Shown: positions 50,683-60,276, numbered from the stretch's first letter. The stretch is 64,000 nucleotides of DNA from Accumulibacter sp. (GCF_036625195.1 NZ_JAZKUG010000001.1:1550001-1614000); one strand, 5' to 3'. Made by a program: numbers and translations. The notes: generated by a model from the sequence alone, not told the origin.

Positions 50683-53058
50683 TCAGACGCGAAGCTGCGC
50701 TGCGAACGCCTGCTGCAGATAGGCCACCAACTGCTGCATGGCGGCGTCCACTTCAGCCTCAAGCAAGGTCTTGTGAGTATCTTGCATCACTATGCGGAAG
50801 GCAAGGCTTCTCTTGCCAACTTCGACACCCCGCCCGACGTAGACATCGAACAGCCGAATGTCACTGACGATCGCCGGTCGATGGGCGCTCAAGGCATCGA
50901 GCAGCTCCTGCAACTCGAGCCCTTGGTCGACGACGACTGCCATGTCGCGGATGACGACGGGCTGGCGCGAGCCCTCGACGTATTGCGGCAGCCGAGCCTG
51001 CAGAACGGGATCGAGGTCGATCTCGAAGAGCACCGGTGCCAGCGGCAACTCGAATTTCTGCTGCCACTGCGGGTGCAGTTCGCCGATGCAGCCGATCGCC
51101 TGCCCATCGAGCAGAACCCGCGCGCTGCGCCCCGGGTGCAGTGCCGGGTGTGCGGCCACTGCGAAGCGAGCCGCAAGCGGCGCGAGCAGAAGTTCCAGAT
51201 CCCCCTTGACGTCGAAGTAGTCAACATTGCGCGTCGCACAGCCCCACTGTTCCGGCAGCACCGGGCCGTAGGCGAGCGCAGCGAGCCTCCATGGCTGGCG
51301 AAACCCAGGAACAGGACCACCCAGCGGATCGCGAAAGAAGCAGCGGCCCGTTTCGAAGACACGTACCCGGCTTTGTCGACGTCTGAGATTCGTCGCCACG
51401 TTGGCCAGGAGCCCGCCAAGCAGCGACGAGCGCATGACGCTCAACTGACTCGCGATCGGATTGGCCAGCCGGATCAAGTGCTCGTTGCCGGCGAGGTCTC
51501 GCTCCCAGGCTTCTTCGACAAAGGCGAAGTTGATCACTTCCTGATAGCCACAATCAGTCAGCAACTGCCGCACGCGCGCCACCGGTCGCGCCTGCTCCCG
51601 CTGCGGCAGCATCGACAGAGTTGCCCGCGGCAAGGCCGCAGGGATGTTCTCGTAGCCGTGCAGGCGGACGATTTCCTCGATCAGGTCTTCCTCAATCTCG
51701 ATATCGAAGCGATGACTGGGTGGTGTGACGATGAAATCCTCTGCATCCCTGACGAATGAAAGCCCGAGGCGACGAAACAGCTCCCCGATGCGCGCCGGCG
51801 AAACATCCAGGCCCAGGACCTTGCGCACGCGGTGCGGGCGCAGACGGACAGGGGGCCGCTGCGGCAGGGTGGCCAGCGCGTCCGTCACCGGACCGGCGAC
51901 GCCACCACAGATGTCCAAAACCAGGCGCGTCGCACGTTCGAGGGCACGCCGTGTCGCAGCGAAATCGACGCCGCGCTCGAAACGATGAGCGGCATCCGAA
52001 ACGAAACCGTAGCGCCGCGCGCGGCCGGCGATCGCCTTCGGGGCGAAAAAGGCGGCCTCCAGGAAGACCTCGGTTGTCGCCAGGGTGATGCCACTGTCCT
52101 CACCACCCATGATCCCGGCCATCGCGAGCGGTCGTCGCTCATCGGCAATCAGCAGAATGTCATCCTGCAACTCCACCGCCTGTTCGTTGAGCAGCTTGAT
52201 CGTCTCGCCCGCCCGCGCCATGCGTGCATGAATGGCACCTGCGAGCTGCTGGTTGTCGAAAGCGTGCAGCGGCTGGCCGACTTCCAGCATCACGTAGTTG
52301 GTGATATCGACCAGTGCCGAAATCGGGCGCAGACCGCTGCGCTCGAGACGCCGCCGCATCCACGGCGGTGTCGCAGCGGCCGCGTCCACTCCGGCGATCA
52401 CCCTGCCGCAGTAGCGTGGGCAGGCAGCCGGAGCGTCGAGGACGACTGCGCGTTCACTGGTGATGCCCACCGCCACCTCAGCGACCTCGATGTAGCTCGC
52501 TGGCGCGCCAGTCAAGGCGGCAACCTCGCGCGCCACACCTTCGAGCGACAGGCAGTCCGCCCGGTTGGGAGTCAACTTCAGCGTCAGCATGCGATCATCT
52601 AGATCGAGGTGACGGCGGAGATCCTCCCCCACGGGAGCTGCAGGATCCAGGAGCAGCAATCCTGAAGCGTCGTCACTGATGCCCAGTTCCCGTGCCGAGC
52701 ACAGCATGCCATGAGAATCAACGCCGCGAACCTTGCTGATCCTGATCTGCAAGCCGCCGGGAAGCTCGGCGCCGACCAAGGCACAAGGCACCTTGCTGTT
52801 CGCCACGACGCTCGGCGCGCCGCAGACGATCTGCAGCAGATCGCCGGCGCCAACATCCACCCGGCACAGGCGCAGCCGATCGGCGTTCGGATGGGGGTCG
52901 GCGCTGACGATCTGTGCGACGACCACCCGGCTGAAGGCAGGAGCGACGCGATCTTCCTCCTCCACCTCAAGGCCGGCCATCGTCAGAAGGTGCGAGAACT
53001 CCTGTCCATGACATGCGGGGTCTACGAAACTGCGTAGCCAGGATTCAGAGAATTTCAT
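50683..53058 (-). CDS. pheT: phenylalanyl-tRNA synthetase beta subunit
   Basis: A 791-residue subunit of normal length. N-terminal MKFSESWLRSFVDPACHGQE, the OB-fold tRNA-binding domain VVVAQIVSADPHPNADRLRL, the B3/B4 editing domain (GRVIAGVDAAAATPPWMRRR, VMLEVGQPLHAFD), the central GIMGGEDSGITLATTEVFLE, and the C-terminal anticodon-binding ferredoxin-like domain (PVVIRDMAVVVDQGLELQEL, RSLAFRIVMQDTHKTLLEAE). It starts at ATG 53058, 28 bases after pheS. Confidence 0.97.
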   Translation of the reverse strand: MKFSESWLRSFVDPACHGQEFSHLLTMAGLEVEEEDRVAPAFSRVVVAQIVSADPHPNADRLRLCRVDVGAGDLLQIVCGAPSVVANSKVPCALVGAELPGGLQIRISKVRGVDSHGMLCSARELGISDDASGLLLLDPAAPVGEDLRRHLDLDDRMLTLKLTPNRADCLSLEGVAREVAALTGAPASYIEVAEVAVGITSERAVVLDAPAACPRYCGRVIAGVDAAAATPPWMRRRLERSGLRPISALVDITNYVMLEVGQPLHAFDNQQLAGAIHARMARAGETIKLLNEQAVELQDDILLIADERRPLAMAGIMGGEDSGITLATTEVFLEAAFFAPKAIAGRARRYGFVSDAAHRFERGVDFAATRRALERATRLVLDICGGVAGPVTDALATLPQRPPVRLRPHRVRKVLGLDVSPARIGELFRRLGLSFVRDAEDFIVTPPSHRFDIEIEEDLIEEIVRLHGYENIPAALPRATLSMLPQREQARPVARVRQLLTDCGYQEVINFAFVEEAWERDLAGNEHLIRLANPIASQLSVMRSSLLGGLLANVATNLRRRQSRVRVFETGRCFFRDPLGGPVPGFRQPWRLAALAYGPVLPEQWGCATRNVDYFDVKGDLELLLAPLAARFAVAAHPALHPGRSARVLLDGQAIGCIGELHPQWQQKFELPLAPVLFEIDLDPVLQARLPQYVEGSRQPVVIRDMAVVVDQGLELQELLDALSAHRPAIVSDIRLFDVYVGRGVEVGKRSLAFRIVMQDTHKTLLEAEVDAAMQQLVAYLQQAFAAQLRV

Positions 53059-53086
53059 GCCCAGTCGCGGGGAGAAGCGGTCGCCA

Positions 53087-54133
53087 TCAGACGAACTGGC
53101 GCAGGAAGCGCAGGTCGCCATCGAAGAACAGGCGCAGGTCATTGATTCCGTAACGCAGCATGGTGAGGCGATCGGGACCCATGCCGAAAGCGAATCCAAG
53201 GTAGCGCTCGGGGTCGATATTTACGTGACGCAGGACGTTCGGGTGAACCATTCCGCAGCCAGCGATCTCGAGCCAGCGCCCCTTGTGCGTACCGCTCATG
53301 AATGCCATGTCGATTTCTGCCGATGGCTCGGTGAAGGGGAAGAAGGAAGGCCGGAAACGCACTTGCAGGTCGTCGTTCTCGAAGAAACGACGCAGGAAGT
53401 CGGCGATGACACCCTTCAGATCAGCAAAGCTGACGTCCTCGCCGATCCACAGTCCTTCGACCTGATGGAACATCGGCGAATGCGTCGCATCGGAATCCAC
53501 GCGATAGACCCGCCCCGGCGCAATGACCCGGATCTCGGGCATCGTTGCCAGAGCCGCATGGCGGGCGACATGCGCCTGCATGTAGCGCACCTGGATCGGG
53601 CTGGTATGGGTGCGCAGCAACACTCCCTTGGCAAGAGCTCCGGACTCGTCCTGCAGGTAAAAGGTGTCGTGCATCGACCGCGCCGGATGGTCCTCGGGCG
53701 TGTTCAGGGCGGTGAAGTTCTGGAAATCGGCCTCGATCTCGGGGCCGTCGGCGACCTCGAAGCCGATCGAACGGAACAGGGATTCGATCCGTTCGAGCGT
53801 CCTCGTCACCGGATGCAGACCGGCGCGTCGCTGCCCGCGACCAGGCAGGGTCACGTCGAGCGCCTCCTCAGCCAGCCGGGCGTTCAGGGCCATTTTCCGG
53901 ATTGCTTCACGACGCGCGCTGAGAGCGCTTTCAACGCTCACCTTGGCGTGATTGATGGCCGCGCCGGTGGTCCTGCGCTCGTCCGGCGGCAGCTTCGCGA
54001 GAGCCTTGAGCAATTCGGTTATCTGTCCATTCCTGCCAAGATAGCCGGCCTTGATCTGCTCAAGCACATCGGCGTCGTCCGTCGCAGAAAAGGCCACGAC
54101 CGCCGCCTGGACAATCTGATCGAGGTTGTGCAT
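53087..54133 (-). CDS. pheS: phenylalanyl-tRNA synthetase alpha subunit
   Basis: A 348-residue class II synthetase catalytic subunit. N-terminal coiled coil, then VTLPGRGQRRAGLHPVTRTL, FQNFTALNTPEDHPARSMHD, motif 2 RTHTSPIQVRYMQAHVARHA and FHQVEGLWIGEDVSFADLKG, and motif 3 in GFAFGMGPDRLTMLRYGIND. Its ATG lies only eight bases after a strong intrinsic terminator, so its expression is probably controlled at that point. Confidence 0.97.
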   Translation of the reverse strand: MHNLDQIVQAAVVAFSATDDADVLEQIKAGYLGRNGQITELLKALAKLPPDERRTTGAAINHAKVSVESALSARREAIRKMALNARLAEEALDVTLPGRGQRRAGLHPVTRTLERIESLFRSIGFEVADGPEIEADFQNFTALNTPEDHPARSMHDTFYLQDESGALAKGVLLRTHTSPIQVRYMQAHVARHAALATMPEIRVIAPGRVYRVDSDATHSPMFHQVEGLWIGEDVSFADLKGVIADFLRRFFENDDLQVRFRPSFFPFTEPSAEIDMAFMSGTHKGRWLEIAGCGMVHPNVLRHVNIDPERYLGFAFGMGPDRLTMLRYGINDLRLFFDGDLRFLRQFV

Positions 54134-54140
54134 GCTTCAC

Positions 54141-54166
54141 CAAAAAAAGGAGGCTCGCGCCTCCTT
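54141..54166 (-). terminator. intrinsic terminator or attenuator before pheS
   Basis: Minus strand: AAAGGAGGC, loop GCGA, GCCTCCTTT followed by further T residues, a perfect nine-base stem and a T run. It stands between rplT and pheS, ending eight bases before the pheS ATG. The AAGGAGG in the 5' arm looks like a ribosome-binding site locked in the stem, but is too far from the start to serve as the usual one. A role as attenuator of pheST is likely by analogy with the pheM leader of enterobacteria; no leader peptide fits in the gap. Confidence 0.8.
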
Positions 54167-54184
54167 TACCGCGATTCGTCGAGC

Positions 54185-54544
54185 CTAGGGGGCAAGCCGG
54201 GCCTTGGCCTCGGCAGCGAGGGCAGCAAAGGCCGGCTTGTCGAACACGGCCAGATCAGCCAGGACCTTGCGATCCACCTCCACCTGCGCCTTCTTCAGGC
54301 CATTCATGAAGGTACTGTATTTCATGCCGAGTTCCCTGGCAGCCGCGTTGATGCGCGCAATCCAGAGGCTGCGGAACTGGCGCTTCCGCTGCCGACGGTC
54401 ACGGTAGGCATACTGGCCTGCCTTCATCACCGCCTGTTTGGCGACACGATAGACGTTCTTGCGACGACCGCGATAGCCCTTGGCGAGGGCGAGAATCTTC
54501 TTGTGGCGCGCGTGCGCCGTTACACCACGCTTGACTCGAGGCAT
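54185..54544 (-). CDS. rplT: 50S ribosomal protein L20
   Basis: A 119-residue protein, MPRVKRGVTAHARHKKILAL, YRGRRKNVYRVAKQAVMKAG and QRKRQFRSLWIARINAAARE as usual for L20, an early assembly protein and translational repressor of its operon in enterobacteria. Normal length. It follows rpmI after 11 bases. Confidence 0.98.
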   Translation of the reverse strand: MPRVKRGVTAHARHKKILALAKGYRGRRKNVYRVAKQAVMKAGQYAYRDRRQRKRQFRSLWIARINAAARELGMKYSTFMNGLKKAQVEVDRKVLADLAVFDKPAFAALAAEAKARLAP

Positions 54545-54555
54545 CGTCTATCTCC

Positions 54556-54753
54556 TTAGGCGTACGGCATCATGGCACGCACCACAGCCTTGTCAGAGGC
54601 GTGCACAGCGGTCATGCCGCGCAACTGGCGCTTGGTCTTGGTGTCCTTCTTCGTCAGGATGTGGCGCTTGTAGGCAAACGAGCGCTTGATGCGACCGCTC
54701 GGACTGATCTTGAAGCGTTTTTTCGCTCCTGTCTTGGTTTTCATCTTGGGCAT
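54556..54753 (-). CDS. rpmI: 50S ribosomal protein L35
   Basis: A 65-residue basic protein, MPKMKTKTGAKKRFKISPSG and RIKRSFAYKRHILTKKDTKT as expected for L35. It stands between infC and rplT; a possible L20-binding control site would lie in the 116-base gap after infC, which I did not try to fold. Confidence 0.98.
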   Translation of the reverse strand: MPKMKTKTGAKKRFKISPSGRIKRSFAYKRHILTKKDTKTKRQLRGMTAVHASDKAVVRAMMPYA

Positions 54754-54869
54754 TCGATGCTCCTGTTAATGACATGTTGCCAGGTGGCTCCCGACGGAAG
54801 CTCTTCGAACCCGGCACCACTTCTCCACACTGCACGACCCTTCGTGTCGGACGCAGTGGCTGCTGCAAT

Positions 54870-55391
54870 CTAACGCTTCTTGTTAGGCGTCAGGACCATC
54901 ACCATCTGTCGCCCTTCCATCTTCGGCATCTGCTCGACCAGTGCAAGCTCCTGCAGATCCGCCCTGATACGCTCGATCTGCCGCATACCGATATCCTGAT
55001 GCGCCATTTCCCGGCCACGGAACCGCAGTGTGACCTTGACCTTGTCCTCTTCCTCGAGGAAACGCGTCATGTTGCGCAGCTTGATCTGGTAGTCGTTTTC
55101 ATCGGTACCCGGACGCAGCTTCACTTCCTTCACCTGCACCTGCTTCTGCTTGAGCTTCTGCTCGTGCTGGCGCTTCTGCTCCTGGTACTTGAACTTGCCA
55201 AAATCGACGATCCGGCAAACCGGTGGCTGCGCCATCGGCGCGATCTCGACCAAGTCGACGCCAGCATCTTCGGCAAGCGCCAGAGCCGCCCTGACGCTCA
55301 TGATTCCCAACTGCTCGCCGTCTGCACCGATCAGCCGGACTTCCGGCGCGTTGATTTCCTCGTTGACGCGTTGCGCTTTTTGCAGTGCGAT
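54870..55391 (-). CDS. infC: translation initiation factor IF-3 (AUC start)
   Basis: A 173-residue IF-3. From codon ATC at 55391 the protein reads ALQKAQRVNEEINAPEVRLI, then GADGEQLGIMSVRAALALAE and the C-domain IKLRNMTRFLEEEDKVKVTL with RFRGREMAHQDIGMRQIERI. A strong AAGGAG stands seven bases before ATC, and homology to IF-3 N-termini begins right there. The next ATG (55310 region) would delete the N-domain start. Starting at a rare codon such as AUU or AUC is the known means by which IF-3 limits its own synthesis. Confidence 0.93.
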   Translation of the reverse strand: MALQKAQRVNEEINAPEVRLIGADGEQLGIMSVRAALALAEDAGVDLVEIAPMAQPPVCRIVDFGKFKYQEQKRQHEQKLKQKQVQVKEVKLRPGTDENDYQIKLRNMTRFLEEEDKVKVTLRFRGREMAHQDIGMRQIERIRADLQELALVEQMPKMEGRQMVMVLTPNKKR

Positions 55392-55417
55392 GGTTCCACT
55401 CCTTCTTCCGACAAAAA

Positions 55418-57334
55418 TCAGGCCGTGCCACTGCGCGCGGCAACTTCCTCAAGAAGCCGCCCAGTCAGAGCCTCGAGCGTCATCTGCCCGAGATCCCGCC
55501 CCCCGCGCGTGCGCACGGCCACCAGATTGGCTGCCACCTCCTTGTCGCCAACGACGACCTGATACGGCAGCTTGTTCATGCTATGTTCTCGTATTTTATA
55601 GGTAATTTTTTCGTTGCGCAAATCGGCCTCGACACGCAGCCCGGCAGCGCGCAACGCCGCCGCCACCTGCCTTGCATAGTCGCCCTGCTTCTCGGAAATA
55701 TTCAGCACCACCGCCTGCATCGGCGACAGCCAGAGCGGCATGGCGCCGGCATAATGCTCGACGAGAATCCCGATGAAGCGCTCGAGCGATCCGAGGATCG
55801 CCCGGTGCAGCATGACCGGAATCTGGCGCTCGTTGTTTTCGCCAACGTAGTGCGCGTCAAGGCGCTGCGGCAAGGCGAAGTCCAGCTGCAGCGTGCCACA
55901 CTGCCAGACGCGTCCAAGGCAGTCCTTCAGCGAAAACTCGATCTTCGGCCCGTAGAATGCGCCTTCTCCCGGCTGCAGGTCGTAGGCCAGCGCCTTCGCC
56001 GCCAGAGCCTCGGCCAGCGCGGCTTCCGCCCTGTCCCATGCCTCGTCGGATCCGATGCGCTTCGCCGGTCGCGTTGACAGCTTGACGAGAATCTCCGTGA
56101 ATCCGAAATCAGCATAGATCCGCTGCAACAGGTCGATGAATGCCGCCGTCTCCGGCAATACCTGCTGTTCCGTACAGAATATGTGTGCGTCATCCTGCAC
56201 GAAGGCGCGCACGCGCATGATGCCGTGCAGGGCACCCGATGGCTCGTTGCGATGGCAGGAACCGAACTCTGCCAATCGCATCGGCAGGTCACGGTAGCTG
56301 CGCAAACCCTGATTGAAGATCTGGATGTGCCCGGGGCAGTTCATCGGCTTGATCGCGTAGTCGCGGTTCTCGGAAGCGGTCGTGAACATGTTTTCCGCGT
56401 AATTCTGCCAGTGCCCCGATCGTTCCCAGAGCGACCGATCCATGATCATCGGCGTCTTCACTTCACAATAGCCGTTCTCCCCCAGAACCCGCCGAATGTA
56501 CTGCTCGACTTCCTGCCAGATGGTCCAACCCTTTGGGTGCCAGAAGACCATCCCTGGCGCCTCGTCCTGCAGGTGGAAGAGGTCCAGTTGCCGCCCCAGC
56601 TTGCGATGATCGCGTTTCTCGGCCTCTTCGAGCATGTGCAGGTAGGCATCCTGGTCTTCCTTCCTGATCCAGGCGGTGCCGTAGATGCGCTGCAACTGCT
56701 CGTTGCGATGATCCCCGCGCCAATAGGCGCCAGCCAGCTTCATCAGCTTGAAGACCTTCAGTCGCCCGGTCGACGGTACGTGTGGCCCGCGGCAGAGGTC
56801 GACGAAGTCCCCTTCGCGATAGAGCGAGACGACCTGATCCGCCGGTATCGCATCGATCAGCTCCGCCTTGTAGTGCTCGCCAATCGACTTGAAGAACGCG
56901 ACAGCCTGATCACGCGGCCAGACCTCCCTCTGAACCGGCAGGTCACGGCGCGCCAAGTCGCTCATCCGCCGCTCGATCGCGGCCAGATCATCGAGCGTGA
57001 ACGGTCGCTCGAACGCGAAATCGTAGTAAAAGCCGTTCTCGATGACGGGTCCGATGGTCACCTGCGCCGAGGGAAAGAGTTCCTTCACCGCATAGGCCAT
57101 CAGATGCGCGGTCGAGTGGCGAATGACGTCGAGTCCCTCGGCATCCCTGTCGGTTACGATCCCCAACTGGGCATCGCTGCTGATGAGGTACGAAGTATCC
57201 ACCAGTCGGCCATCCACCTTGCCAGCCAAGGCGGCCCGCGCCAGACCGGCGCCAATCGCCTGCGCAACCTCGGCAACCGTCACCGGCTGCGCGAAATCCC
57301 GTTGCGATCCATCGGGCAGTGTGACCACCGGCAT
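55418..57334 (-). CDS. thrS: threonyl-tRNA synthetase
   Basis: A 638-residue class II synthetase with TGS domain (MPVVTLPDGSQRDFAQPVTV), the editing domain with its HSTAHLMAYAVKELFPSAQV and VSLYREGDFVDLCRGPHVPS, motif 2 ENMFTTASENRDYAIKPMNC with the zinc cysteine, FGSCHRNEPSGALHGIMRVR, and the C-terminal anticodon domain. Start ATG 57334 follows no strong ribosome site but begins the homology. It heads the thrS-infC-rpmI-rplT operon. Confidence 0.97.
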   Translation of the reverse strand: MPVVTLPDGSQRDFAQPVTVAEVAQAIGAGLARAALAGKVDGRLVDTSYLISSDAQLGIVTDRDAEGLDVIRHSTAHLMAYAVKELFPSAQVTIGPVIENGFYYDFAFERPFTLDDLAAIERRMSDLARRDLPVQREVWPRDQAVAFFKSIGEHYKAELIDAIPADQVVSLYREGDFVDLCRGPHVPSTGRLKVFKLMKLAGAYWRGDHRNEQLQRIYGTAWIRKEDQDAYLHMLEEAEKRDHRKLGRQLDLFHLQDEAPGMVFWHPKGWTIWQEVEQYIRRVLGENGYCEVKTPMIMDRSLWERSGHWQNYAENMFTTASENRDYAIKPMNCPGHIQIFNQGLRSYRDLPMRLAEFGSCHRNEPSGALHGIMRVRAFVQDDAHIFCTEQQVLPETAAFIDLLQRIYADFGFTEILVKLSTRPAKRIGSDEAWDRAEAALAEALAAKALAYDLQPGEGAFYGPKIEFSLKDCLGRVWQCGTLQLDFALPQRLDAHYVGENNERQIPVMLHRAILGSLERFIGILVEHYAGAMPLWLSPMQAVVLNISEKQGDYARQVAAALRAAGLRVEADLRNEKITYKIREHSMNKLPYQVVVGDKEVAANLVAVRTRGGRDLGQMTLEALTGRLLEEVAARSGTA

Positions 57335-57745
57335 ATTGCACCTCAGAAGAAAAAGATGGCAAAGCCCGAGCGCCGCTCTGGCTTGTGAGTGCACTACAAG
57401 CGCGCACCCGAAGACTCGCAACAACCGCCACGACGACCTGCCACAGGGTGGTTGGCGACCAGCCGGCAGGCGACCGCTCGGCCGCCGGTACCCACCCAGT
57501 CGCGAGTTGCGGCCGAGTCGTCCGCCAATTCCCGAGAACGGCCTCGCGCCCGGATTCTAGCACGCCCACTTCGGGCAGCGACAGAACCGGCGCCGCACAG
57601 CGACACTCCGCTGCAGCGGATGCACCCGGAACAGCATTTCGGCACCAGATTACGGATCCGCGCCCGCAGCTTCCTTGGCGCACGCCACCACCGCACTCCT
57701 GCCGTAGTACGCCAGCATCCCGGTTGCAGCCAACACGCTGCATGA
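57335..57745. other. 411-base GC-rich intergenic region between hisC and thrS
   Basis: No supported gene. It should contain the thrS promoter and leader on the minus strand. Several GC-rich inverted repeats are visible but none that I can assign to a known leader class. Confidence 0.4.
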
Positions 57746-58828
57746 TCAGCACGCCGCGAGCAGTTCCCGCAAAGCCTGCAACAGCACGGCACACTGCTCA
57801 TCGCTGCCAATCGTGATGCGCAGGTACTGTTCGATTCGCGGCAGCGGGAAATGGCGAACGATGATGCCCCTTTGCCGGAGTCGCGCCGCGAGTTCGCCGG
57901 CATCGTGCTGCGGGTGGCGAACGAAGACGAAGTTGGCGGCCGACGGCAGGACGCTGAAGCCAAGCACCAAGAGCGCCTCGCGCAACGCTTCGCGACTGCG
58001 GATGACCGCCCGCCGGGTCGCCTCGAAGTAATCTTCGTCGGCGATGGCAGCAACTGCTCCGACGATCGCCAGACGATCGAGCGGATAGGAATTGAAGCTG
58101 TTCTTGACGCGTTCGAGCGCTTCGATGAGATGTCTCTGGCCAATGGCGTAACCGACGCGCAGCCCGGCGAGCGAACGCGATTTGGAGAGCGTGTGCACGA
58201 CCAGCAGGTTGGGATGTCGATCGACGAGGGCCACCGCCGACTCGCCACCGAAGTCCACGTATGCTTCGTCGACGACGACCACCGACTGCCGATGCCTGAG
58301 CAGCAGTTGCTCGATCGCCACCAGCGGCAGCAGGCAGCCGGTGGGGGCATTCGGGTTCGGGAAGATGATGCCCCCGTTTGCCGCCGCGTAGTCCTCGACG
58401 CGGATGCGAAAATCTTCGCTCAGCGGGACGGTCAGGTAGGCGATCCCGTACAGAGCACAATAGACGCGGTAAAAGCTGTACGTGATGTCGGGAAAGAGGA
58501 TCGGCAGCTCGTGTCTGAGCAGAGCCATGAAGGCGAGCGCCAGCACTTCGTCGGAACCATTGCCGACGAAAACCTGCTCGCTGCCGATGCCGAACCTGCC
58601 GTGAAGAGTGGCAATCGCTACTCGCAGCCGCTCGGCATTGGGGTCGGGATAGAGCCGCAGCGAAGCACCGTCGGCGGCCAGTTCCCCGGCAATCGCCGCC
58701 ACCACGTGTGGCGATGGCGGATAGGGGTTCTCGTTGGTGTTCAGCTTGACGAATTGCGGCAATCTCGGCTGCTCGCCGGGAACGTAGGGCGTCAAGCGAT
58801 GAACGACGGAGCTCCAGTAGCGGCTCAT
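57746..58828 (-). CDS. hisC: histidinol-phosphate aminotransferase
   Basis: A 360-residue PLP aminotransferase of histidine synthesis. KLNTNENPYPPSPHVVAAIA, GNGSDEVLALAFMALLRHEL, DEAYVDFGGESAVAL and the PLP lysine in VHTLSKSRSLAGLRVGYAIG are diagnostic. It is divergent from hisB with about 150 bases between, so the two could share a control region. In many relatives hisC lies in the same operon with the other his genes; here it is on the other strand. Confidence 0.95.
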   Translation of the reverse strand: MSRYWSSVVHRLTPYVPGEQPRLPQFVKLNTNENPYPPSPHVVAAIAGELAADGASLRLYPDPNAERLRVAIATLHGRFGIGSEQVFVGNGSDEVLALAFMALLRHELPILFPDITYSFYRVYCALYGIAYLTVPLSEDFRIRVEDYAAANGGIIFPNPNAPTGCLLPLVAIEQLLLRHRQSVVVVDEAYVDFGGESAVALVDRHPNLLVVHTLSKSRSLAGLRVGYAIGQRHLIEALERVKNSFNSYPLDRLAIVGAVAAIADEDYFEATRRAVIRSREALREALLVLGFSVLPSAANFVFVRHPQHDAGELAARLRQRGIIVRHFPLPRIEQYLRITIGSDEQCAVLLQALRELLAAC

Positions 58829-58981
58829 GAAAGGCTGCTCGGCTAGGGTTCACGGAAAGCGCGAGATGTTATCATGCGCCCCTGTCGATCAGCGGACGAT
58901 TGCCGATGGTCGCTGGCGCCCGGCGGCCTCATGCCGAGCGCACTCGTCAACACCCGACATGCCTCAGGCAATGGTATCGCG

Positions 58982-59569
58982 ATGCGGCAAGCAGAAGTTT
59001 CCAGGCACACGCTCGAAACCCGGGTCGATGTCCGGCTGGATGTCGACGGCAGCGGGCGCGGCAGTTTCGCCACCGGCGTTCCCTTCCTTGACCACATGCT
59101 CGAGCAGATCTCGCGCCACGGGCTGATCGACCTCGACATCGCTGCCAGTGGCGACCTGCACATCGATGCCCACCACACGGTTGAGGATATCGGCATCACA
59201 CTGGGCCAGGCGCTGGCGCGCGCACTGGGCGAGAAGCGCGGCCTGCGTCGCTATGGTCATGCCTATGTGCCGCTCGACGAAGCCCTGTCACGCGTGGTCG
59301 TCGATCTCTCCGGGCGGCCCGGCCTCTCCTTCCATGTCGGGTTCGTACGGCCGATGATCGGCGGCTTCGACGTGGACCTGATCCGCGAGTTCTTTCAGGG
59401 CCTCGTGAACCACGCCGCGCTGACGCTGCACATCGACAACCTGCGCGGCGACAACGCCCACCATCAGGCAGAAACAGTGTTCAAGGCCTTTGGTCGTGCG
59501 CTGCGAATGGCGGCGGAAGAGGACCCGGGTACCGCCGGCAGCGTTCCCTCGACCAAAGGCTCGCTGTGA
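58982..59569 (+). CDS. hisB: imidazoleglycerol-phosphate dehydratase
   Basis: A 195-residue single-domain IGP dehydratase. Metal-binding histidines are seen in GVPFLDHMLEQISRHGLIDL, DLHIDAHHTVEDIGITLGQA and LRGDNAHHQAETVFKAFGRA. I placed the start at ATG 58982 (MRQAEVSRHTLETRV), giving the standard length; the frame to 58874 has no homology. The gene opens the hisBHAFIE run, and its stop overlaps the hisH start by one base. Confidence 0.96.
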   Translation: MRQAEVSRHTLETRVDVRLDVDGSGRGSFATGVPFLDHMLEQISRHGLIDLDIAASGDLHIDAHHTVEDIGITLGQALARALGEKRGLRRYGHAYVPLDEALSRVVVDLSGRPGLSFHVGFVRPMIGGFDVDLIREFFQGLVNHAALTLHIDNLRGDNAHHQAETVFKAFGRALRMAAEEDPGTAGSVPSTKGSL

Positions 59570-60228
59570 TGGCGAATGGCGCCAGACAGCCCGGCGCGAT
59601 CGTCGTCGTCGATTACGGCATGGGAAACCTGCGCTCGGTGTGGCAGGCTCTCGTGCGTGTCGCCAACGGCCGCGAGGTGCTCGTCTCGGCCAATCCGGAC
59701 GTGGTCCTGGCCGCCGAGCGCGTCGTCTTTCCCGGCCAGGGAGCGATGCCCGACTGCATGCGCGAGATCGACCAGCGCGGCTTGCGAGCGGCCGTTCTCG
59801 ATGCCGCCCGCAACAAGCCCTTTCTCGGTATCTGCATCGGGCAGCAGATGCTCTTCGAGCACAGCGACGAGGGCGACGTGCCGGGACTCGGCATCCTGGC
59901 TGGGCGCGTCAGGCGCTTCCCGACGGCCGGCATGGTCGACCAGGCAGGAGCGCGGCTCAAGGTACCGCACATGGGGTGGAACGAAGTCTGGCAGAAGGGT
60001 GGGCATCCGCTGTGGACCGGAATCGCCGACGGCACCCGGTTCTATTTCGTGCACAGCTACTTCGTTGAACCCGCGGATACCGCATGTGTCGCGGCGACCA
60101 CTCATCATGGCATCCACTTTACCAGCGTCGTCGCACGGGATAACATCTTCGCTCTGCAGTGCCATCCGGAAAAGAGCTCACCGGCCGGGCTCGTCATGCT
60201 GGCGAACTTTCTTGCCTGGAAACCCTGA
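59569..60228 (+). CDS. hisH: imidazole glycerol phosphate synthase, glutaminase subunit
   Basis: A 219-residue class I glutamine amidotransferase. IVVVDYGMGNLRSVWQALVR, the nucleophile cysteine in PFLGICIGQQMLFEHSDEGD, and His/Glu of the triad in NIFALQCHPEKSSPAGLVML. It passes ammonia to HisF. ATG 59569 overlaps the last base of hisB; a GTG one codon earlier is the alternative. Confidence 0.96.
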   Translation: MANGARQPGAIVVVDYGMGNLRSVWQALVRVANGREVLVSANPDVVLAAERVVFPGQGAMPDCMREIDQRGLRAAVLDAARNKPFLGICIGQQMLFEHSDEGDVPGLGILAGRVRRFPTAGMVDQAGARLKVPHMGWNEVWQKGGHPLWTGIADGTRFYFVHSYFVEPADTACVAATTHHGIHFTSVVARDNIFALQCHPEKSSPAGLVMLANFLAWKP

Positions 60229-60276
60229 TCGAGCCGCCGTGTCTGATTTGTACCAACTCATTCTCTTGTCTCCGCC

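Noticed and set aside
55310..55312. ATG-type start for infC at 55310
   Set aside because: It would remove 27 residues of conserved IF-3 N-domain; the ATC at 55391 has a strong ribosome-binding site.
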